Below, one piece after another: positions 33,930 through 43,040 of a stretch of DNA of 64,000 nucleotides. The notes beneath the pieces are model-generated. The model saw only the letters and a list, made by a program, of their open reading frames with translations. It did not search any database and had not been told where the DNA came from. The position numbers and the translations under genes were made by a program. The DNA comes from JACCXG01 sp963834305. Lineage in GTDB: Bacteria; Acidobacteriota; Vicinamibacteria; Vicinamibacterales; 2-12-FULL-66-21. Position 1 is the stretch's first letter. Every line of letters starts with the position of its first letter. The DNA lies in the NCBI GenBank assembly GCA_963834305.1, contig CAWIAX010000003.1, forward strand, positions 372,001 to 436,000. Reading direction: 5' to 3'.

Positions 33930-34811
33930 TTACACGCCGGCGCCAGCGTCCGCCGGCGCGCCGGCCCGCCGCGCGATCACGCGCGCGTAGCCGATCAGTC
34001 CGCTGCGGGCCAGGCCGGTCGCGCGGTCGAAGGCGTCGGTCTCGCGTTCCGGATACGGCCCGTGTCCGGCGCTCCTCGCTATCCGTGCCAGCTTGTCGAA
34101 GTGCGCGAGGAACTGCTCCGTCATCGCGTCGAACGCGATCACCTCGAGCGACGCGCTGCCCAGCGCCGCGCGCCACTCGTCGCCGGACAGGAGCGCGCCG
34201 CCCCAGAGCCGCTCCAGCTCGTCGAGCGCGCGCGCCTCGGAGGCGCCGCGCGGGTGGCGCGCCAGGTACACCTCCTCGAACGCCACGCGGCCGCCCGGCG
34301 CCAGGGCGCCAGCCGCGAGCTGGAACAGCGCGCCCGCGTCGGGAATGTGCATCCACGCGCCCTGGCCCCAGATCACATCGAACGTCCCCGCCGGCAGCGT
34401 GGCCGACATGATGTCGCCGCACTGGAACGTCACCAGGTGGTCGAGGCCCACGAGGGCGGTGAGCCGCACCGCCTCATGGCATCTCGCCGGGCTGAGCTCC
34501 ACGCCTTCGACCCGGCACCCGAAAAGGCAGGCCAGGCAGCGTGCGGATCCGCCCAGCCCGCTGCCGATGTCGAGCACCCGGCTCGCCGGCTGCACACCCG
34601 CGGCGAGGGCAAGCCGCGCGAGCGATCCCACATCGCCCACGTGATTGCGGTCCGTGATCTCGGTCAGGCTGTCGTGCGCCAGATCGAGCTCGGTGATGCC
34701 CTCCAGGGTGCCGCGCCGGTTGAGGATGCGCTGCAGGATCGTGTCTTCGCGCAGCGGATGCTCCGCGTAGATGTCGATCAGCGCCTGCCGGTCCGCCCTG
34801 TACCTGATCAA
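33930..34811 (-). CDS. SAM-dependent class I methyltransferase coupled to the SIR2-STAND gene
   Basis: The 293-residue protein has motif I RVLDIGSGLGGSARCL near residues 88-103, acidic motif GVELSPARC, and FDVIWGQGAWMHIPD, the pattern of small-molecule methyltransferases of the UbiE/glycine-sarcosine type. The only sensible start is TTG 34811, whose bases overlap the TGA of the upstream gene (TTGA). That is a translationally coupled pair. An alternative in-frame start is not obvious before the domain. It lacks DNA-methyltransferase target-recognition regions and the NPPY motif, so DNA modification is unlikely. Converges with the cus operon across 58 bases. Its substrate and link to the STAND protein are unknown. 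Confidence 0.75.
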   Translation of the reverse strand: MIRYRADRQALIDIYAEHPLREDTILQRILNRRGTLEGITELDLAHDSLTEITDRNHVGDVGSLARLALAAGVQPASRVLDIGSGLGGSARCLACLFGCRVEGVELSPARCHEAVRLTALVGLDHLVTFQCGDIMSATLPAGTFDVIWGQGAWMHIPDAGALFQLAAGALAPGGRVAFEEVYLARHPRGASEARALDELERLWGGALLSGDEWRAALGSASLEVIAFDAMTEQFLAHFDKLARIARSAGHGPYPERETDAFDRATGLARSGLIGYARVIARRAGAPADAGAGV

Positions 34812-37800
34812 CTCTCGGCCTCCGCCGCTGCGTGCCGGGCACGAGCGCGGGCCAGCAGCTGCTCGGCCTCGGCCGCGAGCTGCGGCTGCTGCGCGTCGAG
34901 CGCGAGCCGGACGGCGTCGGCCAGGATGCCGGCCGGCTGGCGCAGGTCGGGGTTGGACATCGACGCCCGCGCGACCGCCACCAGCGCCCGCGCCTCGGCA
35001 GGCGCCAGGCCCGCCGCTCGCGCCCTGAGCGCATCCTTCAAGGCGTGCGCCGCCGGCAGCTCGCCGCCGCCGGTCTTCGTGAACAGCCGCACGGCGTCCT
35101 CGGCGCACTCGAGCGCCTTCGCCGCCGCCGCCGGATCCAGCCGGTAGGCGTGCGCCAGGTTGAACTGCGTCATGCCTTCCACGCGGATGTCTTCGACGAG
35201 CCGCGCTTCCTGCCGCGCGCGCACCAGGCAGTCGATCCCGACCTCGATCTCGTTCAGCTCGAGATGCGCCAGCCCCTGGACGTTGAGCACGTAGATCACC
35301 GTGTGCTCCCAGGTGCCCTGCTGGTAGCGCTCGAACGCCGTGCGCGCGGTCTTGATCGCGTTGGCGGCATCGCCTCGCGCCAGGTGCACCAGCGCCAGGC
35401 AGTCGACCGCCAGCGCTTCCCAGTTCACGTCGCGGATCGCCACCGCGGTCTCGTAGGCCTCCTCGGCGTACTTGAGGGCCTCGTTGAGCTCTCCCCGGTA
35501 GCAGCACGTCAGGCCGAGCTCGGCCAGCCAGCGCGCCACGGCGGTGCGATCGTTCACCTGCCTGGCGGCGGCCACCGCCGCCCGGACGGCGACGACGCCG
35601 GTGTCGAGGCGTCCGAGGCGGCGCAGCACTTCGCCCATCCAGCCCAAGGCCTCGATCTCGACGGCGGTGTCCTGCTGGGCCCGCGCCATCTCGAGCGCCT
35701 GTTCGTAGGTGGTGACTGCGGCCTCGAGTGGTCCGATGTGCCGGTAGGCGTGCGCCAGCCCGAGATGGTTGAGCATGCGCACCCGATCGACGGTGATCCG
35801 CCCGAGCACCTGCAGGTGCATCGCCAGCGAGCGGGCGGCATGCCCGTACCTGCCGCGGAACTCATCGTCAAATTCCACCAGCACGGCCGCCGCGTCGTCG
35901 TAGAGGCCGGCCTTGACCCGGTGGTCGAACTCGCGCAGCAGCGGCTCCAGGCCGTCGGGCGTGTTCCACTGCTCGCGTGGAGTGCGAATGGTCGCATACC
36001 ACTCGGCGGCACGCTGGTGCAGGGTCTGGCGGCTGTAACGCCCGGCTTCCGGACAGCGGGCGTAGGCGTAGTCCTGGTCGATCGGATGGAGGGCCCATGT
36101 GCCCTTCACGCGGTCTTCCACCCGCACGATCTGCCCGCGGCTGAGGCGGCGCAGGATGGCCGGGAGATCGAGACCCGGCGCGAACGGCTGCAGGACGAGG
36201 TCCACGGCGGCGGCCGGCACGGGATGGCCGAGTACCGCGAGCGCCTCGACCACGCGCTGGGACGGCTCGTCCAGCCGCTTGATCCCTTCCTTGAACAGAT
36301 CGTCCACGACATCTTCGCGGTGATAGAAGCGCTCGAGCAGGTTGTCCACCGTTTCCACTTCATCGTCTGCCAGGATGCCGGCGAACACTTCGAGCGCCCG
36401 GGGAACGCCGTGCAGGCGTTCGACGATCGACGCCAGCGCCTCTTCCGGCAGCGACTTGAGCCCGGACGTGCCGGACGCGTCGAGGTCGCGCAGCATCGCG
36501 ATGCCGTCGTCGATCGAGAGCCCGTCCCTGAGCACGACCGAGCGGTCCAGTTTGGCCGCCTCCCGCGACAGGGCGAGGCGGACGCGCGAGGTGACGAGGA
36601 GCCTCGGCCCGGCGGGACTGGCAAGGCTGCGCTGCACGAGCAGCCGGACTTCGGGATCGACGATCTGACCGTCGCCGTCGAGCAGGTCCTCGATGTGGTC
36701 CAGCAGGATGACGTAGAGGCCGCCGGCCAGGGCGTCGAGGAGGCGCGTGATCTTCTCGTCGATGGCGAGCTGGTTCTTGCCCCAGTCGCGCTCGAGATCA
36801 GCACGCCGCGAGCCGCCGAGCATCCGGGTGCAGGCAAAGAACAGGCGCTCGAGCGTGATGCCTTCGGACCGCGCGCTGAGATAGGCAATGCCGTCCACCG
36901 TCCGGCCGTCCACGCTCGGCGGCCAGCGGTTCTCCTCGAGCGCCGTCAGCACGCTGACGGCCAGGGCGGTCTTGCCGATCCCGCTCGGCCCGATCACGCT
37001 CACGAGCGGCGTGTGGGGGGACGTCAGGTGGGCGCCGATCTCCTGCTGCTCCGTCGTGCGCCCGCGGAAGTGCACCGGCCGGTTCGGCCGGTCGCCAACG
37101 ACGTGCTGCGGCTCGGCGCCGCGCTGCGCTTCAGCCGACACGGCGAAGATCTGGCGCTGGGCGTCGATCCCCTGCTCGATGCGGGCGGCCTGGGTGGCCA
37201 CGCGGCGGCGGCTGCCGGCGCGTGTGTCCTGCGCCGCGAGGAACGTCAGGAAGGGCGCGATCAGATCGAACCGGCCGGGCGGGAGCCACAGCGGCCTGAC
37301 GCCGACGTTGGACAGCGCGCGGGCGCGTTCGAGGCACTGCGCCTCTTCGCCGGGATGCGCCAGCAGGGCATAGTGGCCGACACCGGGATGGCGCTGCGCG
37401 AAGGCGTGCAGGATGCGGACGGTGCGGTCCTGCTGGAGGCTGCTGCCGAGAAACAGTACCGGCCGGCCGACGAGCAGGTTGTCGAACAGCCGCGGCAGCG
37501 GCTTCAGCCAGTCGAACTGCGTTGGATCGCTGTGGCCGTAGTGCTCGACATACTGGCGTTTCGTGAGGACACGGTCCTCTTCGTTCTTGAAGTCTCCGTG
37601 GAGCTTCCAGAGCAGGGCGACGTTGACATGGAGCGCCTGCGCGACGCGGCTTGGCGGCGCGCCGGCCACGCACTCGTCGAAGCGGCGCCCCGCTTCGTCG
37701 AACACCGTCTCGAGCACGCGGTCGAAGTTGGTGGTCAGCACGGGGCCGCGCGCCAGCGCCGGCAGCGCGCGAACGGCGGCGTCCGGCAGCCGGCCCCGGA

Positions 37801-38116
37801 TGCCGTTGGCGCCGAACGTACGCCGGATGGCATCTTCGAAGGCCAGCAGGCCGAGTGCCTGCTGGAGGTCTTCTGCTGCCTCCTCGTACTCCCCCGACGC
37901 GAGGCGGGCCTCGAGCGCGTCGCGGATGCCGGCGGCCGATGCCTGGGCGCGGAGGAAGTCGCCCCACTCCGGGAAGCCGAAGGGGCGGGAAAGGCCCGCG
38001 CCAACGAACGGAATGAGGCCCGGCCCTCCTCGCAGCGACGCGAGGAGATCTTCCAGGTTGTCCCTGTTCCGGGGACTCTCGACCACCAGCTCGATGCCGC
38101 CCTGCCCCGACTGCAT
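34808..38116 (-). CDS. SIR2-STAND-TPR protein (Avs5-like architecture)
   Basis: The protein has about 1,102 residues. Residues about 28-320 are a SIR2-like domain: FVGAGLS (37-43), TTNFD (128-132), LHG with the catalytic His (162-164) and LFLGSS (201-206). Such domains are NADases in defence proteins. Residues about 348-640 are a STAND ATPase: FRGR, Walker A GPSGIGKT (376-383), Walker B LYVILLD (467-473) and LLVTSR (506-511). The C-terminal third is TPR-like helical repeats (VRMLNHLGLAHAYRHIG; WLAELGLTCCYRGELNEAL), the usual sensor part. The order matches SIR2-STAND antiphage proteins (AVAST type V), though I cannot confirm homology of the sensor. ATG 38116 is chosen: AAGGA lies 6 bases upstream, and the longer frame starts inside a -10 element. 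The stop overlaps the methyltransferase start. Confidence 0.85.
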   Translation of the reverse strand: MQSGQGGIELVVESPRNRDNLEDLLASLRGGPGLIPFVGAGLSRPFGFPEWGDFLRAQASAAGIRDALEARLASGEYEEAAEDLQQALGLLAFEDAIRRTFGANGIRGRLPDAAVRALPALARGPVLTTNFDRVLETVFDEAGRRFDECVAGAPPSRVAQALHVNVALLWKLHGDFKNEEDRVLTKRQYVEHYGHSDPTQFDWLKPLPRLFDNLLVGRPVLFLGSSLQQDRTVRILHAFAQRHPGVGHYALLAHPGEEAQCLERARALSNVGVRPLWLPPGRFDLIAPFLTFLAAQDTRAGSRRRVATQAARIEQGIDAQRQIFAVSAEAQRGAEPQHVVGDRPNRPVHFRGRTTEQQEIGAHLTSPHTPLVSVIGPSGIGKTALAVSVLTALEENRWPPSVDGRTVDGIAYLSARSEGITLERLFFACTRMLGGSRRADLERDWGKNQLAIDEKITRLLDALAGGLYVILLDHIEDLLDGDGQIVDPEVRLLVQRSLASPAGPRLLVTSRVRLALSREAAKLDRSVVLRDGLSIDDGIAMLRDLDASGTSGLKSLPEEALASIVERLHGVPRALEVFAGILADDEVETVDNLLERFYHREDVVDDLFKEGIKRLDEPSQRVVEALAVLGHPVPAAAVDLVLQPFAPGLDLPAILRRLSRGQIVRVEDRVKGTWALHPIDQDYAYARCPEAGRYSRQTLHQRAAEWYATIRTPREQWNTPDGLEPLLREFDHRVKAGLYDDAAAVLVEFDDEFRGRYGHAARSLAMHLQVLGRITVDRVRMLNHLGLAHAYRHIGPLEAAVTTYEQALEMARAQQDTAVEIEALGWMGEVLRRLGRLDTGVVAVRAAVAAARQVNDRTAVARWLAELGLTCCYRGELNEALKYAEEAYETAVAIRDVNWEALAVDCLALVHLARGDAANAIKTARTAFERYQQGTWEHTVIYVLNVQGLAHLELNEIEVGIDCLVRARQEARLVEDIRVEGMTQFNLAHAYRLDPAAAAKALECAEDAVRLFTKTGGGELPAAHALKDALRARAAGLAPAEARALVAVARASMSNPDLRQPAGILADAVRLALDAQQPQLAAEAEQLLARARARHAAAEAES

Positions 38117-38201
38117 GACGTTCCTTGAGGCCCGGACCTGGCCGGTCCGCGGGCGGCACGCCCCGCGAGAGGCTCGACCGGGCTCGACTGGAGTTCTCCC
38201 G

Positions 38202-38207
38202 ATCATA
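38202..38207 (-). promoter_or_regulatory. candidate -10 element for the SIR2-STAND operon
   Basis: On the minus strand TATGAT lies at 38207-38202, with only a weak -35 (CAGCCA-like) upstream. Transcription would start near 38195, leaving a leader of about 80 bases before ATG 38116. The spacer to the preceding gene is 127 bases, enough for an independent promoter. Confidence 0.3.
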
Positions 38208-38243
38208 GCCCCGCTCAGGGCGCGTGGCTGAGGGCGCGGCCTT

Positions 38244-38540
38244 CTAGTGCTTCATCCCGCCCATCTTGTGCATCTTCATCATGGGACACATCGCCATGGA
38301 TTCCTTGCCCGCCTGCGTGTGCGCCATCATGTGCTCCATGCCCTCGTGCCCGGCCATCATGGCCTTGCACTGAGCGGACATGTCGGCGGGGGCTTTCGCC
38401 ATCATTTGCTTCTGCTGGGGTTGCTGCTCGGGCTTCGGCTCGGGCTTCGGTTCCTGGGCCGCACCTGCACTCAAGCCAGGGGCGAGCATGAACATCGCCG
38501 CACAGGCAAGCGCCGCAAGTCTCTTCGTCTGGATCGACAT
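38244..38540 (-). CDS. small exported Met/His-rich protein
   Basis: The 98-residue protein starts at ATG 38540 with AGGAGG 4 bases upstream. A signal peptide (MSIQTKRLAALACAAMFML, cleaved near AGAAQ) is followed by a Pro/Gln/Lys linker (EPKPEPKPEQQPQQKQ) and a Met-rich end with AQCKAMMAGHEGMEHMM and MCPMMKMHKMGGMKH. Met, His and two Cys suggest soft-metal (copper or silver) binding in the periplasm, an inference from composition. It follows the nickel permease on the same strand after 167 bases. No named family is recognised. Confidence 0.65.
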   Translation of the reverse strand: MSIQTKRLAALACAAMFMLAPGLSAGAAQEPKPEPKPEQQPQQKQMMAKAPADMSAQCKAMMAGHEGMEHMMAHTQAGKESMAMCPMMKMHKMGGMKH

Positions 38541-38707
38541 CAGTCCTCCTGGTCGTTCGGACCTGGGGATTCTTCCGATCACGCCGCGAAAATCCCGCAG
38601 GCCATGGGGTGGATCCGGCCCGCACGCTGCCGCACGTCGGCAGTGGCCGCGGCGAGCGGCGGGATCGGGATGGCAGAGAGCAAGGCCGGTGCCCGGCTGC
38701 GTGCGGA

Positions 38708-39466
38708 TCAGCCGGCGAAGGACAGGGCGTTGAAGGCGTACCAGATGCCGAACACGAGGCTGGCGCCGCCCAGGGCGGGCACCACGCGCTCGAGCCGCGG
38801 CGCGATCGGGCCGCGCACCAGGCCGTAGCCGACGACGGCCGACACGAGGGCCATCGACAGCGCGGTGGCGGCGGCGAACAGCAGCAGCCCGGCAACCGCG
38901 TTGACGCGGTCGGCGACGGACGCCACCAGCAGGATGCCGACGCCGGCGGATCCGCCCAGGCCGTGCATCAGGCCGATGCTGAAGGCCGTGGCGGGCGACC
39001 GTCCCATGCCCTCCGCGTGCCGGTGCGGATGGGCCGCCGGGTGGCCCGCCTTCGGCGCGTGCTCGTGGACGTGCGGATGTGTGTGCCGCACGTCGCCGTG
39101 GCGGTGCGGATGCGAGTGGAAATAGCCGCGGCGCCACCGCAGCAGGAGGCGGACGGCAAGAAACGCCGTCACCACCCCGACGAGGAACTCCGCGGTACGG
39201 CCGACGGCGTCCGGCAGGCTGGCGCCGAACATCACGATGGGGACCCCGAACAGGAAGAGCGTCGTGGCGTGCCCCAGGCCCCAGAACAGGCCGAGCACGC
39301 CGGCGCGCCGGCCGCCGCGTCGATCGTCCGAGAGGATGAGCGTGGAGACGGCGGTCAGGTGGTCCGCGTCGGTGGCATGCCGGGCGCCGAGCAGCAGCGC
39401 CACCACGAAGCCGAGCGTGAGCCCGCCGCCGCCGAGCCCGAGAATCCAGTCGTCAAGGAAGTGCAT
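38708..39466 (-). CDS. NiCoT/RcnA-type nickel permease of the hydrogenase locus
   Basis: The 252-residue membrane protein has about six helices. Helix II carries the nickel-binding motif in GARHATDADHLTAVST (H-x4-DH), the hallmark of NiCoT-type transporters. A central loop is very His-rich (HSHPHRHGDVRHTHPHVHEH and a second HPHRH). It supplies nickel to HypA/HypB for the hydrogenase. ATG 39466 (MHFLDDW) overlaps the end of hypB by 14 bases. An RcnA-like exporter cannot be fully excluded from sequence, but position in the hyp operon argues for import. Confidence 0.8.
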   Translation of the reverse strand: MHFLDDWILGLGGGGLTLGFVVALLLGARHATDADHLTAVSTLILSDDRRGGRRAGVLGLFWGLGHATTLFLFGVPIVMFGASLPDAVGRTAEFLVGVVTAFLAVRLLLRWRRGYFHSHPHRHGDVRHTHPHVHEHAPKAGHPAAHPHRHAEGMGRSPATAFSIGLMHGLGGSAGVGILLVASVADRVNAVAGLLLFAAATALSMALVSAVVGYGLVRGPIAPRLERVVPALGGASLVFGIWYAFNALSFAG

Positions 39467-40133
39467 GCGCACCCCGTTCACCGGCGCGCGCACCGGCGAA
39501 GCGCAGCCACTCGTCCATGCCAACGCCTGTCTTTGCCGACAGCTCGAAGACGGTCATGCCCGGCCGCACGCGCTGAATGTTGCCGCGAAGCGCGGCGAGG
39601 TCGCAGCCGGCGGCCTCCGCCATGTCGGTCTTGGTGACCACGGCGGCGTCGGCGGTGTTGAAGATGGTCGGGTACTTCAGCGGCTTGTCCTCTCCTTCGG
39701 TGACCGAGATCAGCACCAGCCTGAGCGCTTCGCCAAGGTCGTAGGACGACGGGCACACGAGGTTGCCGACGTTCTCGATGAACAACATGTCGAGATCTTC
39801 GAGGCGCCACCCGGCCAGCGCCGCCTCGACCATCTCGGCTTCCAGATGGCAGACGGTACCGGTGACAATCTGCTTCACCGGCACGCCGCTGCGGGCGAGC
39901 CGCATCGCGTCGTTCTCCGTCGCCAGGTCCCCCACGAGCGCCGCCACGCGATGGCCGGCGGCCAGCGCCGTCAGCGTGCGCTCGAGGAAGGCGGTCTTGC
40001 CGGCGCCCGGGCTCGACACGAGGCTCACGACGAACACGCCGGCGTCGAGGAAACGGCTGCGCAGCTCGCGGGCGCGCAGATCGTTCTTCTTCAGCAGGTG
40101 CTGGCGCACTTCGACGAGGCGCGGACTGTCCAT
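39453..40133 (-). CDS. hypB: hydrogenase nickel-insertion GTPase HypB
   Basis: The 226-residue protein hydrolyses GTP to drive nickel insertion into the hydrogenase large subunit. The P-loop is SSPGAGKT, the conserved metal ligands are in TGTVCHLEAEM, and the switch and base-recognition parts are MLFIENVGNLVCP and VVTKTDMAEA. It lacks the N-terminal CxxCGC nickel site and the His-rich leader of some relatives, so the adjacent His-rich permease may take over metal storage. Its ATG overlaps the hypA stop (ATGA). Confidence 0.92.
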   Translation of the reverse strand: MDSPRLVEVRQHLLKKNDLRARELRSRFLDAGVFVVSLVSSPGAGKTAFLERTLTALAAGHRVAALVGDLATENDAMRLARSGVPVKQIVTGTVCHLEAEMVEAALAGWRLEDLDMLFIENVGNLVCPSSYDLGEALRLVLISVTEGEDKPLKYPTIFNTADAAVVTKTDMAEAAGCDLAALRGNIQRVRPGMTVFELSAKTGVGMDEWLRFAGARAGERGAHALP

Positions 40134-40474
40134 CACTCCAGCTCCAGGGCGGCAAGCTCGAGCTCGCGGCCACGTATCAAATCCGTCGAGGTGGCCCCGC
40201 AGACCTCGCACGTGAACCAATCGTACTGCCTCGTGACACGGTCCTCCCGGCAGGTTCCGCAGTGAATCACCGCCGGGACCTCCTCGATGACCAGCGCCGA
40301 CCCTTCCAGCGGGGTCCCCTCCGACGCCATCTCGTACGACGACTGCAACGCCTCTTTCACCACGCCTGACAGGGCTCCAAGCCGCACGTGCGCGACAAGG
40401 ACCCGGGCACCCCGCCGCTCCGCCTCTTCGCTGGCCATCTCGACGAGCGACATCGCGATCGACAGCTCGTGCAC
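40133..40474 (-). CDS. hypA: hydrogenase nickel chaperone HypA
   Basis: The 113-residue protein starts at GTG 40474, reading MHELSIAMSLVEMA; the nickel-binding His2 and Glu3 are in place. The zinc ribbon is formed by CGTC and CEVC (HCGTCREDRVTRQYDWFTCE). It passes nickel to HypB and the large-subunit precursor. It begins 1 base after the hypF stop and its own stop overlaps hypB. The GTG start is required by the conserved N-terminus. Confidence 0.92.
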   Translation of the reverse strand: MHELSIAMSLVEMASEEAERRGARVLVAHVRLGALSGVVKEALQSSYEMASEGTPLEGSALVIEEVPAVIHCGTCREDRVTRQYDWFTCEVCGATSTDLIRGRELELAALELE

Positions 40475-40475
40475 C

Positions 40476-42795
40476 TCAGTGGCCCGCCCCGCCTGCAAAG
40501 GCCGCGAGCGCCGCCTGCCCGAGACTGATGCCCCCGTCGTTGGGCGGGACGACGTGGTTGGTCCACAGCTCGAGCCAGCCGGGACGGTGCGAATGCAGCG
40601 CTTCCAAGAATAGCTGGTTCTGAAATACTCCGCCGGAGAGCACCGCCGTGTCCAGGCCCCGCTCCCGCGCCACGCCCGTGAGCGCGGCGAGGACACCCTG
40701 GGCAATCCCGGCCTGCGCGGCACGGGCAATGGCCGCCGGCGGCTCCCCTGCCAGCCGCCGCGCAATGACCGCCTGCAGCAGCGGACGGAAGTCGAGCTCC
40801 CCGTCGCGGAAGGAAAACGGGTACGGGTCGACGTCGCGTGCATCCCCCGCCAGCTGCTCGAGCCAGATCGCCGCCTGCCCCTCGAAGGTGACGGGACGCG
40901 TGAATCCGACCAGCGCGGCAATGGCGTCGAACAGCCGCCCCATCGACGTGCTCGCGCCGATGCGAATGCCAGCGTGCAGCAGGGCCGAGGCCTGGGTGAA
41001 GCGCTTGGGGAACAGGAACGGCGCACGCATCAGGTCGGGCACGGCGTCGAGCTGCTCGATGAATCCGGCCGCTGCCTGCACGGGATGCCTGGCCGCCGCG
41101 TCGCCGCCGGCCATGCGCACCGGACGCAGGCTCGCCACCCGGTCGAACCCTTCCCGCACACTGCCGACCAGGATCTCGCCTCCCCACGTACTGCCATCGT
41201 CGCCGTATCCCGTGCCGTCGAAGCTGGCGCCGACGACCCGCCGGTCCCATTCCCCCCGCTCGGCCAGCACCGACGCGATGTGCGCGCGGTGGTGCTGGAC
41301 CCGATAGACGGCAGCCGCGGGCAGCCGCTCGGCACAGTCGGTGGAGCGATAGCCGGGATGCGTGTCGCAGGCAACGACCGTGTCGCCCCAGGACACCTCG
41401 TACAGCCGCATCAGGTCGCGGATCGTCGCCTCGAACGATTCCGTGGTCCGCGCGTCTTCCAGGTCGCCGATGTACTGGCTCATGAACGCCTGGCCGCTCA
41501 CCACCAGCGTCACGGTGTTCTTGAGATTGGCGCCCAGCGCGAGAATGGGGCGGCCGGACGGGATGGCCGCGACGGCGCCTGGCGCGTAGCCGCGCGAGCG
41601 CCGCAGGAACATCGGGCCGCCAGGAGCCATGCGGACGACGGAATCGTCAACGCGCCGCGCGATCGGGCGCTCGCCGACGAGGAACAGGTCGGCAAGCCCC
41701 GCGAGGCGCGCGACCGCGTCCTCGTCCTGGTAGGCCAGCGGTTCGCCGGACCGGTTCGCGCTGGTCATGACGAGCAGCGGCGGCGCGCCGTGCCGGAACA
41801 GCAGGTGGTGAAGCGGAGCGTAGGGCAGCATCACGCCCAGCTCGTGGTTGTCGGGCGCGACGTCCGGCAGCTCCACCGCGGCCGGACCGAGCACGATCGG
41901 GCGGGCACTTGATTGGAGCAGCGCAAGCGCGCTCTCCGGCAGCTGCACCGCGGCCTGTGCCGTGGCAAGGTCCCTGGCCATGAGGGCAAACGGCTGCTCC
42001 TTGCGGAACTTCCTGGCCCGCAATCGACCCACGGCGGCAGCATCCGCGGCGTCGCAGACCAGGTGGTAGCCGCCGAGGCCCTTGACGGCGAGGATGCGTC
42101 CGGCGGCGAGCAGTCGCGCGGCAGTACGAATCGGGTCGGCGCCCGCTCCCTCCGCGGTCGCAATCTGCTCGCACCCTGGCCTCAGACCGTAGCGGGGCCC
42201 GCATGCGAAGCACGCGGTGGGCTGCGCATGGAAACGCCTGTCGCCGGGATCGCGGTACTCGCGGGCGCATGCCTCGCACAGCGGCCAGCCACGCATCGTG
42301 GTCTGCCCGCGGTCGTAGGGAAGCCCCTCGACGATCGAGTAGCGCGGCCCGCAGTTCGTGCAGTTGATGTAGGGATATCCCGAGCGCAAGCCGCCGGGCC
42401 GGGAGAGCTCCTCGAGGCAGTCCTCGCACACGCACAGATCGGGCGACACCCGCACGGTGGGCGTGGCCCGCTCGCGAGCTGGCGCGAATGGTGAAGTCGT
42501 TGAACCCCTGGGGCGCCGCCGGCTCGACCTCGAACGCCGCGATCGTCGCGGCCGGGGGCGGATGGTCCTTCAGGCCGCGCAGGAACGCGTCGAGCGATGA
42601 CTGCCCTCCCTCGAGGTGCATCTCGACACCGCTCTCCGCATTCACGACCCAGCCGGTCAGCGCATGCTCGCGGGCCAGCCTGAACACGCTCGGCCGGAAC
42701 CCCACGCCCTGGACGACGCCGCGGACGCGGACCGTCAACGCGGCGGGCGGCCGGCCGCCCGCCTCGGCGCCGGCGCGCAGCCGGATGGCACTCAC
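40476..42795 (-). CDS. hypF: carbamoyltransferase HypF (one frame break)
   Basis: HypF makes the thiocarbamate precursor of the CN ligands from carbamoyl phosphate. Domains in order are acylphosphatase (VRGVVQGVGFRP), two zinc fingers (CVCEDC...CTNC; PLCEAC...CFAC), a YrdC-like domain (AGRILAVKGLGGYHLVCDA) and a Kae1-like carbamoyltransferase (VQHHRAHIASVLAE; DGTGYGDDG). GTG 42795 overlaps the stop of the glutaredoxin-like gene (GTGA). The frame breaks near 42473: removing one base gives IRASRERATPTVRVSPDLC, a normal linker. The corrected length is 772 residues, typical for HypF. Confidence 0.9.
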
Positions 42796-43040
42796 GCGGT
42801 CTCCCCGCCGGCCGGGCCCACGTAGCAGCTCCGCCCCTGCCAGCCGACCTCGACGACCCGGCCGTCCTCGACCAGCACCGGCACGGCGCGCTGCCCGGTG
42901 AGCGCGAGCAGCCGCGCCAGCGCCCCGGCGTCGGCCTCGACGTCGTGCTCGACGAACGGCAGGCGCTTCCACTCCAGCGCTTCGCGCGCGTCGCGCGTGA
43001 AGGGACAGCTGGCGGTGCCGTACAACTCGCGGTCAGGCAT
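42792..43040 (-). CDS. glutaredoxin-like protein in the hydrogenase operon
   Basis: The 82-residue thioredoxin-fold protein has a CPFT active site (Cys12), a TVPVLV-like cis-Pro segment (RAVPVLVEDGRVVEVGW) and a second Cys near the end (RSCYVG). Glutaredoxin-like proteins of this type recur in group 1h hydrogenase operons. A redox or Fe-S delivery role is inferred only. It overlaps its upstream neighbour by 8 bases and hypF by 4, so it is translated with the maturation genes. Confidence 0.75.
   Translation of the reverse strand: MPDRELYGTASCPFTRDAREALEWKRLPFVEHDVEADAGALARLLALTGQRAVPVLVEDGRVVEVGWQGRSCYVGPAGGETA

Noticed and set aside
33930..34811. The coupled methyltransferase as a restriction-modification enzyme
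   Set aside because: It lacks DNA-methyltransferase catalytic motifs (NPPY/DPPY or PC) and a target-recognition region.
34832..38128. A 1,098-codon open frame on the plus strand opposite the SIR2-STAND gene
   Set aside because: It mirrors codon structure of the true gene in GC-rich DNA; its translation is Arg/Gly/His-rich without domains, and the minus strand has complete SIR2 and STAND motifs.
38708..39466. The permease as an RcnA nickel exporter
   Set aside because: Position directly after hypB and the H-x4-DH motif fit nickel supply; export cannot be excluded but is less likely.
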